IMG/VR virus record: IMGVR_UViG_3300027917_000046
Coordinates: 1-64,000 of that record
Direction: 5' to 3' (one strand)
Length of the DNA stretch: 64,000 bases
Source of the DNA: a virus
A program made the translations under genes and the position numbers. Shown one piece after another: positions 41,261-48,843 of the stretch. Below the pieces are notes generated by a model. The model ran no database searches and was not told the origin of the DNA. It saw only the letters and a program-made list of their open reading frames with translations. The first letter of the stretch is position 1, and each line of letters begins with the position of its first letter.

Positions 41261-41435
41261 GCTGTGTGCCCTCGAGTCCCCCGCCTGATACGCGGGGTGT
41301 AGCCATACAGTGGTGGATCAGGGGACAGGGAGGAGAGACTCCCACCGAACAATGGCGCACGTGCGTGTCCGCCGAGCTACCAGCGATAGCGGATCGTAGG
41401 TTCAACTCCTACGGCGCCTCCTTTAAGGAGTATGT
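41261..41435 (+). other. Structured intergenic region with degenerate tRNA-like element
   Basis: About 175 bases without a gene. It holds a 6-bp hairpin with a 7-base loop resembling a tRNA-Ile anticodon arm (CCCCGC-CTGATAC-GCGGGG, 41279-41297) and a GGGAG/CTCCC hairpin. At 41353-41419 a tRNA-like fold has a perfect T arm (GTAGG-TTCAACT-CCTAC) and a 5-bp acceptor (GGCGC/GCGCC), but a poor D arm, an anticodon loop lacking U33, and no CCA. Likely remnants of one or more tRNA genes, or a structured leader for the gene at 41436. Confidence 0.4.
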
Positions 41436-41690
41436 ATGGAAGACTGCCCAGATTGTGGTAGACTGCAAGAAATTGAAGACAGGTTGAAAGCTGGTGTTCT
41501 CCATACGGAAGATACCAAGTGGATGATCGCCCAGATTCGTAACTATCAACAATGGGCGGTCAAGGTCATCGACCTAATAGACCCGATCCACGCACTGCAT
41601 GTAGCATACGACGGGTTGTTTAAACCAGTAAAAAAGGAAGTCAATGGACAACTTAATGATCGACCTGGAGACACTGGACATCAAACCTAG
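41436..41690 (+). CDS. Hypothetical protein with N-terminal CxxC (84 aa)
   Basis: 84 residues starting MEDCPDCGRLQEIEDRLKAG, with a CPDC pair and helices. ATG at 41436 behind AAGGAG. Overlaps the exonuclease gene by 47 bases. No family recognised. Confidence 0.6.
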   Translation: MEDCPDCGRLQEIEDRLKAGVLHTEDTKWMIAQIRNYQQWAVKVIDLIDPIHALHVAYDGLFKPVKKEVNGQLNDRPGDTGHQT

Positions 41691-42168
41691 TGCGGTGGTC
41701 GTAAGTATCGGAGCAGTATGGTTTGACGGCGTCGATCGCCTAGGTGCAGAGTTCTACGAAGTCTGTGACCTTAATGATCAGTTCAAGTATGGTCGTACCA
41801 TGTCGCCAAGTACGGTGAAATGGTGGATGCAACAATCTGCCGCAGCTCGGGAAGTGTTCCTCAAACCCCCGACCAAGACTTCTCAGGTCTTGGCAGACTT
41901 TGTCGACTTCCTTGGTGAAGGGAACAAATGGGCGAAGATCTGGGGTAACGGCGCCGATTTTGATAATATCATTCTCGGCGGCCTATACGAAACCTACGGT
42001 GTAGCTCGTCCGTGGAGCTACGGTAATAATCGGTGTTTCCGCACGTTGAAGAACTTGGCGAATGTAATTCCGCCCAATAGGGTCGGCACTCACCACAACG
42101 CGCTGGATGACGCCAAATACCAAGCGGAGTGGGCAAATGCAATCTTTACCAGCATCAGAAGCTCGTAA
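41644..42168 (+). CDS. DEDDh 3'-5' exonuclease
   Basis: 174 residues of RNase H-like fold: MIDLETL (Asp7, Glu9), WGNGADFDN, and HNALDDAKYQA (His and last Asp). This is the DnaQ/DexA-like pattern; phage members degrade DNA or RNA from the 3' end. ATG at 41644 with AAAAAGGAAGTCA upstream. Role in nucleotide recycling or replication clean-up. Confidence 0.88.
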   Translation: MDNLMIDLETLDIKPSAVVVSIGAVWFDGVDRLGAEFYEVCDLNDQFKYGRTMSPSTVKWWMQQSAAAREVFLKPPTKTSQVLADFVDFLGEGNKWAKIWGNGADFDNIILGGLYETYGVARPWSYGNNRCFRTLKNLANVIPPNRVGTHHNALDDAKYQAEWANAIFTSIRSS

Positions 42169-42212
42169 TTACTGGGTTCTGCGGCCGATCAAAAGAATAG
42201 GAGATTATTTCA

Positions 42213-42869
42213 GTGACCTCTCAGAAACAGACAAGCTTATCGTTCGAAAGCTTACCCGACGGGCCGGAACCTACACCGGAATCCAATGTCAGCGGATATA
42301 CTGGTTCTTCAAGGACCGCGCCGCAGAAAACGCAAGACGGATCCTACACAGAAAACACACCAGAGAACGAACCATCGTCGAACTGGAAACATACCAATCC
42401 GAAGGACGCAGTTGGCTCGGGGAAGCTTCCATTGGAGCTGGTCCCGGACACAATCGAAGTTGAAGTAGCTCTGGCGTACTTGGAGGGTGCTTTGAAGTAC
42501 GGGCGTTACAACTGGAGGATCAGTGGGGTCAGAGCATCAATCTACCGCGCCGCTTTAAGGAGACATCTCGCTAGGTGGTGGAATGGGGAAGATAGAGACC
42601 AAATTACTCATATTAAGCATCTCGCTAGCATCATTGCCTGTGCTGGGATTCTCCTTGATGCCGAGCTTTGCGGCAAGCTTATGGATGATCGTCCTCCTCG
42701 TACGCCTATCGGGAAGATCATTGACGTTGAACCCCATATAGAGCATCTAAAGCAACTTTTTAAGCAGTATTCTCCCAAGCAATACACAATAAATGATGGA
42801 GTAAAGAGTGAAGACGATATATCTCGTGGGGAGTCTGAGAAACCCCAAAGTCCCACTGCTGGCGAATAA
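42213..42869 (+). CDS. dATP/dGTP diphosphohydrolase-like protein (DUF5664)
   Basis: 218 residues from a GTG at 42213, behind AATAGGAGATT. After a disordered 60-residue start, the core matches this family: NPKDAVGSGKLPLELVP, LAYLEGALKYGRYNW, RAALRRHLARWWNGEDRD, HLASIIACAGILLDAEL. The His and acidic residues form the expected metal site. It may remove dATP or dGTP from the pool. The next two genes are deoxyribosyltransferase-like, suggesting a purine-remodelling set. Confidence 0.75.
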   Translation: MTSQKQTSLSFESLPDGPEPTPESNVSGYTGSSRTAPQKTQDGSYTENTPENEPSSNWKHTNPKDAVGSGKLPLELVPDTIEVEVALAYLEGALKYGRYNWRISGVRASIYRAALRRHLARWWNGEDRDQITHIKHLASIIACAGILLDAELCGKLMDDRPPRTPIGKIIDVEPHIEHLKQLFKQYSPKQYTINDGVKSEDDISRGESEKPQSPTAGE

Positions 42870-43242
42870 TCTCCGCTTAATGGGGTTCGACGTCTTTGAT
42901 GATTGGTTTGCGGCTGGACCGGAAGCTGATGACTACTGGATGAAGTACGAAAAGAACCGAGGACACGATTTCAAAGCAGCACTGAAAGGTTATGCCGCGA
43001 ATCACGTGTTCAACTATGACCATTTCCATCTTGATCGGGCTGATATCGGCGTTCTTATGATGCCGGCCGGGAAGTCAGGGCACCTAGAACTCGGATATCT
43101 AAGTGGTCAGAAGAAGCCCTGTTACATCCTTCTGGATGGGGAACCGGAGAGGTTCGACGTTATGTATTTACACGCCAATAAAGGCGTGTATTACACGGCG
43201 CAGGAGTTAATGGATGCTTTGCATAAGGACTTCCCTGCATGA
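42808..43242 (+). CDS. Nucleoside 2-deoxyribosyltransferase-like protein A
   Basis: 144 residues from a GTG at 42808 (TGGAGTAAAGA), overlapping the gene before. Rossmann-like opening MKTIYLVGSLRNPKVPLLAN, then ADIGVLMMPAGKSGHLELGYLSGQ, the typical nucleotide-binding and active-site region (Asp and Glu) of deoxyribosyltransferase/DUF4406-like proteins. It may swap bases on deoxynucleosides. Distinct in sequence from its neighbour. Confidence 0.7.
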   Translation: MKTIYLVGSLRNPKVPLLANNLRLMGFDVFDDWFAAGPEADDYWMKYEKNRGHDFKAALKGYAANHVFNYDHFHLDRADIGVLMMPAGKSGHLELGYLSGQKKPCYILLDGEPERFDVMYLHANKGVYYTAQELMDALHKDFPA

Positions 43243-43631
43243 AAATATACATCAGCGGATCGATGAAGGACCAAGAGCACCTGCGCCAGGAAGCCCACCG
43301 CTTATGGTTTGCGGGGCATGAGATAACTAGCTCGTGGCTAAACGAAACTATTGAGCCTATCGGTATAATGTGGCGCGGTGTCGCCATTACAGACATTGCT
43401 GAGGTCTATAAGGCCGACTGCATCATAATGGACAACAACGGAGCTTCTTCTACGGGTGGTCGATACGTCGAATGGGGACTTGCGTTAGCTCCTGGAGCGA
43501 ACAAAATAAAAATTCTCGTGGCACACGATAAACCGGTTAAAGCGTTTTTAACCTTAGCAGATCATATCTGCGTGACATGGCAAGACGTACACAATTTATT
43601 GGAGAGTCACTATGCCGTACATAAAGCCTGA
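43239..43631 (+). CDS. Nucleoside 2-deoxyribosyltransferase-like protein B
   Basis: 130 residues starting MKIYISGSMKDQEHLRQEAH, with ADCIIMDNNGASSTGGRYVEWGLALA, again the deoxyribosyltransferase pattern with a catalytic Glu region. Overlaps its neighbour by ATGA. A second, divergent member beside the first suggests the two may act on different bases or in one complex. Confidence 0.7.
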   Translation: MKIYISGSMKDQEHLRQEAHRLWFAGHEITSSWLNETIEPIGIMWRGVAITDIAEVYKADCIIMDNNGASSTGGRYVEWGLALAPGANKIKILVAHDKPVKAFLTLADHICVTWQDVHNLLESHYAVHKA

Positions 43632-44049
43632 AAATCGGGAACCAGTAATTCGAGGCGAACACTGCCCAAAGGATGCAGGTGAGTTGAATTTCATGGTCAC
43701 TTTTATGTTGCTCAGAGCAATCGAAGGTAAATATATAAACTACAAGATGCTCGTAGAAGACTTGTTGCAGCTAGCCAAAGAATACGCTGCGGATCAAGAA
43801 CTAAAATATCAACGTATTAACGATGTCATTGGCGCCTTTACAGGGGCTTGGATGGAGTTTGTGCGTCGTAAAACCAATCGCACGTATGACTACTCGATGT
43901 TCGATGTCGACACGGCGGAGCTGTATGATTGCTGCGGCGAGGCTGTCGGAGAAGCTCTCGATACGTTTTATAAGGTTATAGTCGGCCCCTACGAAGACAC
44001 GAAGATTAAGGAAAACGGAGATGTCTATACCGATGCCCGAAGCAGTTGA
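43612..44049 (+). CDS. DUF6899-like phage protein
   Basis: 145 residues opening MPYIKPENREPVIRGEHCPK, then GELNFMVTFMLLRAIE and a helical body with two adjacent Cys (YDCCGEA). The opening matches a small phage and bacterial family of unknown function (DUF6899). ATG at 43612 behind TTGGAGAG; overlaps both neighbours. Confidence 0.65.
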   Translation: MPYIKPENREPVIRGEHCPKDAGELNFMVTFMLLRAIEGKYINYKMLVEDLLQLAKEYAADQELKYQRINDVIGAFTGAWMEFVRRKTNRTYDYSMFDVDTAELYDCCGEAVGEALDTFYKVIVGPYEDTKIKENGDVYTDARSS

Positions 44050-44203
44050 TGTATCATATTACGCGACCTGGGGCAGTGCTGCGCTGTTCCTGATCGCAGC
44101 AGGGTTTATGGGAATGGAAAGTAAGTGGCTCGGCGTAATGCTGTACGGCGGGCTATTCTGCGCCAACGGCGCCATCGCACTTATCTCGATCCAGACCCTA
44201 TGA
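44021..44203 (+). CDS. Small two-segment membrane protein (60 aa)
   Basis: 60 residues with two hydrophobic segments (about 14-30 and 36-57). Starts inside the previous gene behind GGAAAACGGAG and ends at ATGA with the nuclease gene. Function unknown. Confidence 0.55.
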   Translation: MSIPMPEAVDVSYYATWGSAALFLIAAGFMGMESKWLGVMLYGGLFCANGAIALISIQTL

Positions 44204-44727
44204 GCCGCGGCCCCGAAAACAGGTTTATTGATTCTATGCATCGCCTGTTGAAAGGCAAATGTCATTTTGAAAAGATGCACAACCCTTATCGCGGTGGCAC
44301 CGCCGACGTATGGTACTCAGGCAAGTCGGGAGACTGCTGGGTAGAATACAAATGGCTAAATAGAGTCCCTAAGAGGGGTGCAGTCAAGCCTAAGCTTGAA
44401 CCACTCCAACGCGAATGGCTACGGGGTCGATGGAACGAAGGCCGGTGTGTCTTCGTCATAGTAGGCTGCCCCGCAGGCGCGATGCTCTTCCCGGAACCCA
44501 AGGACTGGGAAAATGGAATCGCTGTCAGCCAAATAAAACAAGAGCCGAAGGAAAACATGGCGAAAGAGATCCTTCTCTACGTCAACACTTCGGAGACAAC
44601 AAATGAGAAAGGTAGTAAGAGGAGCACTAGACGCACAAACGCTGGTAAGCGCGCTATACAAAGTAGTGATAACCTCATTTCTGCTGTACGAGTTGCTAAG
44701 GTTTCAAATAAGGAGAGCAAGTGTTAA
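44200..44727 (+). CDS. PD-(D/E)XK-type endonuclease (VRR-NUC-like)
   Basis: 175 residues from ATG at 44200. Motif order: a helix with NRFIDSMHRLL, GGTADVWY (Asp), WVEYKWL (Glu and Lys of ExK), and LQREWLRGRWNEG. This fits small phage VRR-NUC or Holliday-junction-type nucleases. The last 50 residues are basic, unlike the core, and overlap another possible frame. Confidence 0.75.
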   Translation: MSRGPENRFIDSMHRLLKGKCHFEKMHNPYRGGTADVWYSGKSGDCWVEYKWLNRVPKRGAVKPKLEPLQREWLRGRWNEGRCVFVIVGCPAGAMLFPEPKDWENGIAVSQIKQEPKENMAKEILLYVNTSETTNEKGSKRSTRRTNAGKRAIQSSDNLISAVRVAKVSNKESKC

Positions 44728-44782
44728 AGGACAGTCACCCTGCCGTCAAGAAGAGGACAACCATATACTTAAAAACGGTTAA
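44603..44782 (+). CDS. Possible embedded membrane peptide (59 aa)
   Basis: ATG at 44603 behind GGAGACAACAA opens a 59-residue frame inside the 3' part of the nuclease gene. It has a hydrophobic stretch (LVSALYKVVITSFLLYELL) flanked by Arg/Lys. It runs 62 bases into the next gene. The good Shine-Dalgarno supports it; the full overlap argues for caution. Confidence 0.3.
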   Translation: MRKVVRGALDAQTLVSALYKVVITSFLLYELLRFQIRRASVKGQSPCRQEEDNHILKNG

Positions 44783-45407
44783 GGATGCGGAAGACGTCAA
44801 GCGACTGATCCAACCTGCGACAACAAACGCAAAGTTGGCCGGCGGAAAGGGCATAGTCACAAAAGGCAGGTTCAAAGGACTGCCAATGTACTCATTAACC
44901 CTAGAGGAACGAAAAACGTGTCCAAGATCATGTCAGCAGTGGAATTCCTGCTACGGCAACAATATGCCGTTTGCAAACAGAATCGACCATACGTCAACCG
45001 AGTTCGAGTCGAGACTGAAGGAGGAGGTCAACTTACTGTGTACCAAGAAACACCCGCAGGGCATTCTGCTACGCTTGCACGTGCTGGGAGATTTCTACTC
45101 CGTGACATACGTGAACTTCTGGATAAAATTGAAAAAGAAATACCCGAACCTCCAGATCTTCGGCTACACTCACCAGGCGTCATCATCGAATATTGGGCGG
45201 GCAATAAGGAAGTTGAACAGGCTGGGCGCATGGATAAGGTGGAGCGATCGAAAGGGCCCGATGGGCGCGACCGTTATTCATGCGGATGCGAAATCGGTCC
45301 GGAAGAATGGGATAATCTGCCCTGAGCAGACCGGTAAGACAGCGGGGTGTACAACGTGCGGACTGTGTTGGTCCGTGAAGAAAGAAATCTTCTTTTTGGA
45401 ACACTAA
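44721..45407 (+). CDS. Gp88-like Cys-rich protein
   Basis: 228 residues from a GTG at 44721 behind AAGGAGAGCAA. It has an N-terminal Cys group (TCPRSCQQWNSCYGNN), a central LHVLGDFYS, IFGYTHQAS pattern, and a C-terminal group (ICPEQ, CTTCGLCW). This matches the phage Gp88 family. Eight or so conserved Cys suggest an iron-sulphur cluster or structural zinc. The biochemical role is not known to me. Confidence 0.75.
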   Translation: MLKDSHPAVKKRTTIYLKTVKDAEDVKRLIQPATTNAKLAGGKGIVTKGRFKGLPMYSLTLEERKTCPRSCQQWNSCYGNNMPFANRIDHTSTEFESRLKEEVNLLCTKKHPQGILLRLHVLGDFYSVTYVNFWIKLKKKYPNLQIFGYTHQASSSNIGRAIRKLNRLGAWIRWSDRKGPMGATVIHADAKSVRKNGIICPEQTGKTAGCTTCGLCWSVKKEIFFLEH

Positions 45408-45589
45408 TGAAAACCAAATTTCTAGTTGATTTTGAGTTCGACAATGGTGCACGCTACGGGGTAGAGTTGACAGCTTTTGACACGGATCTTCGGGATCTGT
45501 TCGAAAAACAAAAGCTGACGGCCGTTGACGTGCGAGTTTCAGAGGAACGGTTCGTTCAGCTCTTTAACAAACGGAACGAGCTCCAATGA
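45407..45589 (+). CDS. Hypothetical protein (60 aa)
   Basis: ATG at 45407 overlaps the previous stop as TAATG. 60 residues (MKTKFLVDFEFDNGARYGVE...) with beta strands and a helix; coupled to the next gene by ATGA. No family recognised. Confidence 0.6.
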   Translation: MKTKFLVDFEFDNGARYGVELTAFDTDLRDLFEKQKLTAVDVRVSEERFVQLFNKRNELQ

Positions 45590-46278
45590 ACAACGACGTT
45601 AGGACAGCATTCAGCAAGATGAACGCCAGTAAGCTGCACAGTTATTACAAGTATTGGGGTAGCTTAACAGCAAATAGCGACGAAGAATACTTCAGGCGGT
45701 TCTTGTTCGCGTTCTGTTCGGTACATACAACCTGGAAAGGTAACGTGTACGGCTATGAAGCAATCAAAGACTTCCACCCTGATCGATGGACTAAGAAGCA
45801 GTTATGGAGTGCATTGGCCGGGAGCGGATGCGGTTTGTACAACGATCGAACTGAGCACATTTGGTTATTCGGAACCAAGTTCTGGAATGACCCCTCGCAA
45901 TATAGACCCTTGCCTGGCGAGTCACTGTACTTCCTCCGAAATCGACTGGTTCCGGCTATTAAAGGTCTCGGAGTCGCTAAGGTAAGTTTCGCACTAGAGA
46001 TGGCCTACCCCACGGATAAGACCCTAGATATAACCTGCCTTGACGTCCACATGCTTAGGCTGTATGGTAATGCCAAGATGAGCGCCCAGAGCCGAAAAGG
46101 ACGTACGGAGTACGAGAAGTACGAGGCCGACTGGGTAGGCCGATGCGCAAACCTGCCTACTGGACCCTACGTGGCCCGTATGGTATACTGGGACAGTATT
46201 CAAGATAAGGACAGCTCCCGCTACTGGAGTTACGTCCTAGAGAGGCAGAATGAGAGTCTTAGTGGCATGCGAGTATAG
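45586..46278 (+). CDS. HhH DNA glycosylase-like protein
   Basis: 230 residues. The C-terminal half has IKGLGVAKVSFALEMAY, a helix-hairpin-helix, followed by LDITCLDVHMLRLYG, the position of the catalytic Asp in HhH-GPD glycosylases. It lacks the usual FeS Cys loop. It probably recognises a damaged or modified base. The next gene is a cytosine methyltransferase-like protein, making a base-modification pair possible. Confidence 0.65.
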   Translation: MNNDVRTAFSKMNASKLHSYYKYWGSLTANSDEEYFRRFLFAFCSVHTTWKGNVYGYEAIKDFHPDRWTKKQLWSALAGSGCGLYNDRTEHIWLFGTKFWNDPSQYRPLPGESLYFLRNRLVPAIKGLGVAKVSFALEMAYPTDKTLDITCLDVHMLRLYGNAKMSAQSRKGRTEYEKYEADWVGRCANLPTGPYVARMVYWDSIQDKDSSRYWSYVLERQNESLSGMRV

Positions 46279-46822
46279 CGGCACGGTTAGAGACGCTTTC
46301 AAACGGCAGGGACACGACGCGTGGTCGTGCGATATTCTACCCACCGAGAGGAAAGGCCAGCATTACCAAGGCGATGTTCGTGATGTGCTGGATGAGGACT
46401 GGGATCAGATCATAGCTCATCCGCCCTGTACTAGGCTGTGCAACAGCGGAGTACGGTGGCTGAACGAACGAAATCTGTGGGCCGAACTAGAGGCAGCGGC
46501 AGAATTCTTTAAACTGTTCCTCAATAACAAGTGCCCGCGCATCGCCATAGAGAACCCTATACCGCATCGCTATGCGGTGAGGCTAATAGGACGACAGTAC
46601 GATCAGGTGATTCAACCGTGGCAGTTTGGCCACCCTGAGTCCAAGGCAGTGTGCCTATGGCTCAAGGGGCTGCCTAAGCTGGTGCCTACAAGGATTGTAA
46701 CCAAAGGCATCAAGCAGAAAGTGTGGCGTATGGGACCGAGCGAGGACCGGGCAAAAGAACGGTCTCGGTTCTATAACGGCATCGCCAACGCAATGGCCAA
46801 ACAGTGGGGTACAAATGATTAG
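46250..46822 (+). CDS. Cytosine-5 methyltransferase-like protein (short)
   Basis: 190 residues opening MRVLVACEYSGTVRDAFKRQ, with a Rossmann-like start, AHPPCTRLC (motif IV PPC, Cys60 as nucleophile), and IAIENPIPH (motif VI ENP). It lacks a recognition domain, which is normal for this short phage form. It may modify phage or host DNA, or act as an adenine/cytosine-related enzyme of changed function. Overlaps the gene before by 29 bases. Confidence 0.7.
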   Translation: MRVLVACEYSGTVRDAFKRQGHDAWSCDILPTERKGQHYQGDVRDVLDEDWDQIIAHPPCTRLCNSGVRWLNERNLWAELEAAAEFFKLFLNNKCPRIAIENPIPHRYAVRLIGRQYDQVIQPWQFGHPESKAVCLWLKGLPKLVPTRIVTKGIKQKVWRMGPSEDRAKERSRFYNGIANAMAKQWGTND

Positions 46823-47000
46823 CAAGAAGGATATGAAGCAGATGGTGGATGCGTGGACGGTATCATATCTGGAACGGACCCAAGCGCATTTGACGATAGT
46901 GGACATGAAGCCGAGGCATACACAAAAGGATGTGCTCAAGATGAAGAATTACATCGGCGAGAGAATAACAAAAATGAGGGGGACGTATGATAAAAAGTAA
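46815..47000 (+). CDS. Hypothetical protein (61 aa)
   Basis: 61 residues, basic and helical (MISKKDMKQMVDAWTVSYLE...). Overlaps the methyltransferase stop and the next gene. No motif recognised. Confidence 0.55.
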   Translation: MISKKDMKQMVDAWTVSYLERTQAHLTIVDMKPRHTQKDVLKMKNYIGERITKMRGTYDKK

Positions 47001-47190
47001 ACCATGCCTAAGCGCGAAGTGCAAGAATCGACATAAAAGTGACGGCGATTATTGCGCTGAGCATGCTCATCTCGAGCGGAAACAGACGATGGCTTGGCCT
47101 AGAATCCGAGCCTGTTCTGATCCACATTTAGCAGAAGAGTATGACGCACATGTTGGCTACGCGTGGTCGTTAAAAAGGAATGTCCTGTGA
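46987..47190 (+). CDS. Cys/His-rich small protein (67 aa)
   Basis: 67 residues; PCLSAKCKNRHKSDGDYCAEH near the N-terminus could bind zinc. Starts inside the gene before and overlaps the next start as GTGA. Function unknown. Confidence 0.55.
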   Translation: MIKSKPCLSAKCKNRHKSDGDYCAEHAHLERKQTMAWPRIRACSDPHLAEEYDAHVGYAWSLKRNVL

Positions 47191-47600
47191 TCCGCCACGC
47201 GGGGTCCCGAACACGAACCCTGTATCGATGGGAATCTCGTCTTATCAACAGAAAGGCTACCGGTGGTAACCGGAAGGTTCGCTCGGCAGCAGAAGGTCGG
47301 CTCATCATCGATCGTATCTGGCAACTAGAAGGGCGGAAGGGCCCAGTGCCAACGCTCGAGATCAAGAAGATGCGCGGTTATCCGTACTACGAGGACGCGA
47401 AGCACGCGATCGTCCTCACGAGCGAAGATCACTCTGTTCAGACGCTGGTGCACGAGATTACGCACGCCCTCGGAGTAGGCCGGAGCGACAATCACCACAG
47501 CGAAGGATTCGTGAAGAAGTACTGCAAGCTGCTGGCGTTCCAGTTTGGTTGGAGCGAAGAACAACTGTTGTGTGAAGCAAAGGATATAAAACTTTTATGA
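47187..47600 (+). CDS. Zinc metalloprotease-like protein (HExxH)
   Basis: 137 residues from a GTG at 47187, chosen because AAGGA lies seven bases upstream; an earlier GTG has none. A basic start leads to a SprT/WLM-like part: AIVLTSEDHSVQTLVHEITH, then ALGVGRSDNHHSEGF and KKYCKLL. His-Glu-x-x-His and the downstream His pair form a zinc site. Such phage proteins may cut DNA-protein crosslinks. Confidence 0.75.
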   Translation: MIRHAGSRTRTLYRWESRLINRKATGGNRKVRSAAEGRLIIDRIWQLEGRKGPVPTLEIKKMRGYPYYEDAKHAIVLTSEDHSVQTLVHEITHALGVGRSDNHHSEGFVKKYCKLLAFQFGWSEEQLLCEAKDIKLL

Positions 47601-47959
47601 GACTCGTATACACAAAGAAGCAAATCGTCGAAGGCCTAAATCTTGATCAATTCACTCCTGAGAAGGTACTCGTCAGGGAGATCGCACGTATTATGAAACC
47701 CGGCGAAGAGCAAGCACCTTGGTATAAGGTGGATATGCAACGCAAGCCGCATATCTACGTGAGTAAAGCCCATTACGACGAACCTAATTTGTTCGTTCTA
47801 GAACTAGAAGGTTCACCGCCGCGCATGACCACAGTTGTGTGGGATTTGCATTACTCGTTCCCATACGTTATGTTTGCTGGTAAGCGCCTTGAGAACCGCG
47901 GAAAACGCTCGGAGGCTATAGTCAACGCCGTTAGGACTTATCTGGAAGACATTAAATGA
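47597..47959 (+). CDS. Hypothetical protein (120 aa)
   Basis: 120 residues, mixed alpha/beta (MRLVYTKKQIVEGLNLDQFT...), coupled by ATGA to both neighbours. No motif recognised. Lies between a metalloprotease-like gene and DNA ligase. Confidence 0.6.
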   Translation: MRLVYTKKQIVEGLNLDQFTPEKVLVREIARIMKPGEEQAPWYKVDMQRKPHIYVSKAHYDEPNLFVLELEGSPPRMTTVVWDLHYSFPYVMFAGKRLENRGKRSEAIVNAVRTYLEDIK

Positions 47960-48843
47960 AACCCATGCTCGCGGCACCAGTCAAGATTGACCAAGTACAA
48001 TTCCCTGTGTATGCGTCGGCCAAGCTCGACGGGGTCCGAGCCGTTGTGATGGAAGGGACCGTATTCGCGAGGTCCCTCAAAGAACTACCCAATGAGAACA
48101 TCCAAAAGATGTTCGGACAAAGAAGCCTGGAAGGGTTGGACGGTGAGCTGGTTTTCGGACCACCATACGCCAAAGACGTATATCTCAGGACTGTGTCCAT
48201 ATGCAATAGTAAGGCAAAACCAATACCAGACATAGCATTCTGGGTATTCGACTTCATTACTGAGCCGGATGTTCCATTCTCCGATAGACTAAGGTCTGTT
48301 AATCTCGTATGTCGGCAGGCGCAAAAACAGAAACTCCCCGTGTATATGCTGCCACAGGTTCGGATCAACAACGAAAAGGAACTTCGTGAATATGAAAGAT
48401 ACAGACTGGTGGAGGGGTACGAAGGTGTTATTCTTAGATCTCCGGACGGGACGTACAAGTACGGACGTTCGACGGTTAAGGAAGGCGGCATGCTCAAACT
48501 CAAGCGTTTTGTGGACGCCGAAGCAGAGATCTTGGAGGTCTACGAAGAGTTCGCTAATGAGAACGAGGCCACGACAAATGCGCTTGGCCGCACGGAACGT
48601 AGCTCTGCAAAAGCAGGTCTTGTTGCAAAAGGCACAGCTGGAGGCCTACATGTTCGAAGTAAAGAATTTACAGAAACGTTTAGAATTGGAACGGGCTTCA
48701 CGGCCGAACAGAGGGAGTGGTTCTGGGCAAATCGCAGCGCTGTTGTCGGTAAGCAAGTTAAATTCAAATTCTTCGACCACGGAGTGAAAGATAGGCCGCG
48801 TCACCCCGTTTACTTAGGCCCTAGAGAGGACTGGGATCTATGA
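47956..48843 (+). CDS. ATP-dependent DNA ligase
   Basis: 295 residues. Adenylation motif I AKLDGVRA (Lys23), motif III VFDF, motif IV EGVILRSPDG, motif V MLKLKRF, then an OB-fold-like C-terminus. It is a small T7-like ligase that seals nicks in replicated DNA. Coupled to its neighbours by ATGA. Confidence 0.92.
   Translation: MKPMLAAPVKIDQVQFPVYASAKLDGVRAVVMEGTVFARSLKELPNENIQKMFGQRSLEGLDGELVFGPPYAKDVYLRTVSICNSKAKPIPDIAFWVFDFITEPDVPFSDRLRSVNLVCRQAQKQKLPVYMLPQVRINNEKELREYERYRLVEGYEGVILRSPDGTYKYGRSTVKEGGMLKLKRFVDAEAEILEVYEEFANENEATTNALGRTERSSAKAGLVAKGTAGGLHVRSKEFTETFRIGTGFTAEQREWFWANRSAVVGKQVKFKFFDHGVKDRPRHPVYLGPREDWDL

Noticed and set aside
42107-42463. 118-codon frame overlapping the exonuclease and diphosphohydrolase genes
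   Set aside because: Overlaps a better-supported gene with a good Shine-Dalgarno and family motifs; composition is Arg-rich shadow.
42213-43631. Complete 2-aminoadenine (Z-genome) pathway
   Set aside because: No PurZ-like protein visible in the window; only a suggestion is kept.
44918-45325. 135-codon frame inside the Gp88-like gene
   Set aside because: Fully inside a gene with conserved Cys motifs and lacking its own start signal.
47163-47186. Earlier GTG start for the HExxH protein
   Set aside because: No Shine-Dalgarno; the GTG at 47187 has AAGGA and a 4-base overlap with the previous stop.
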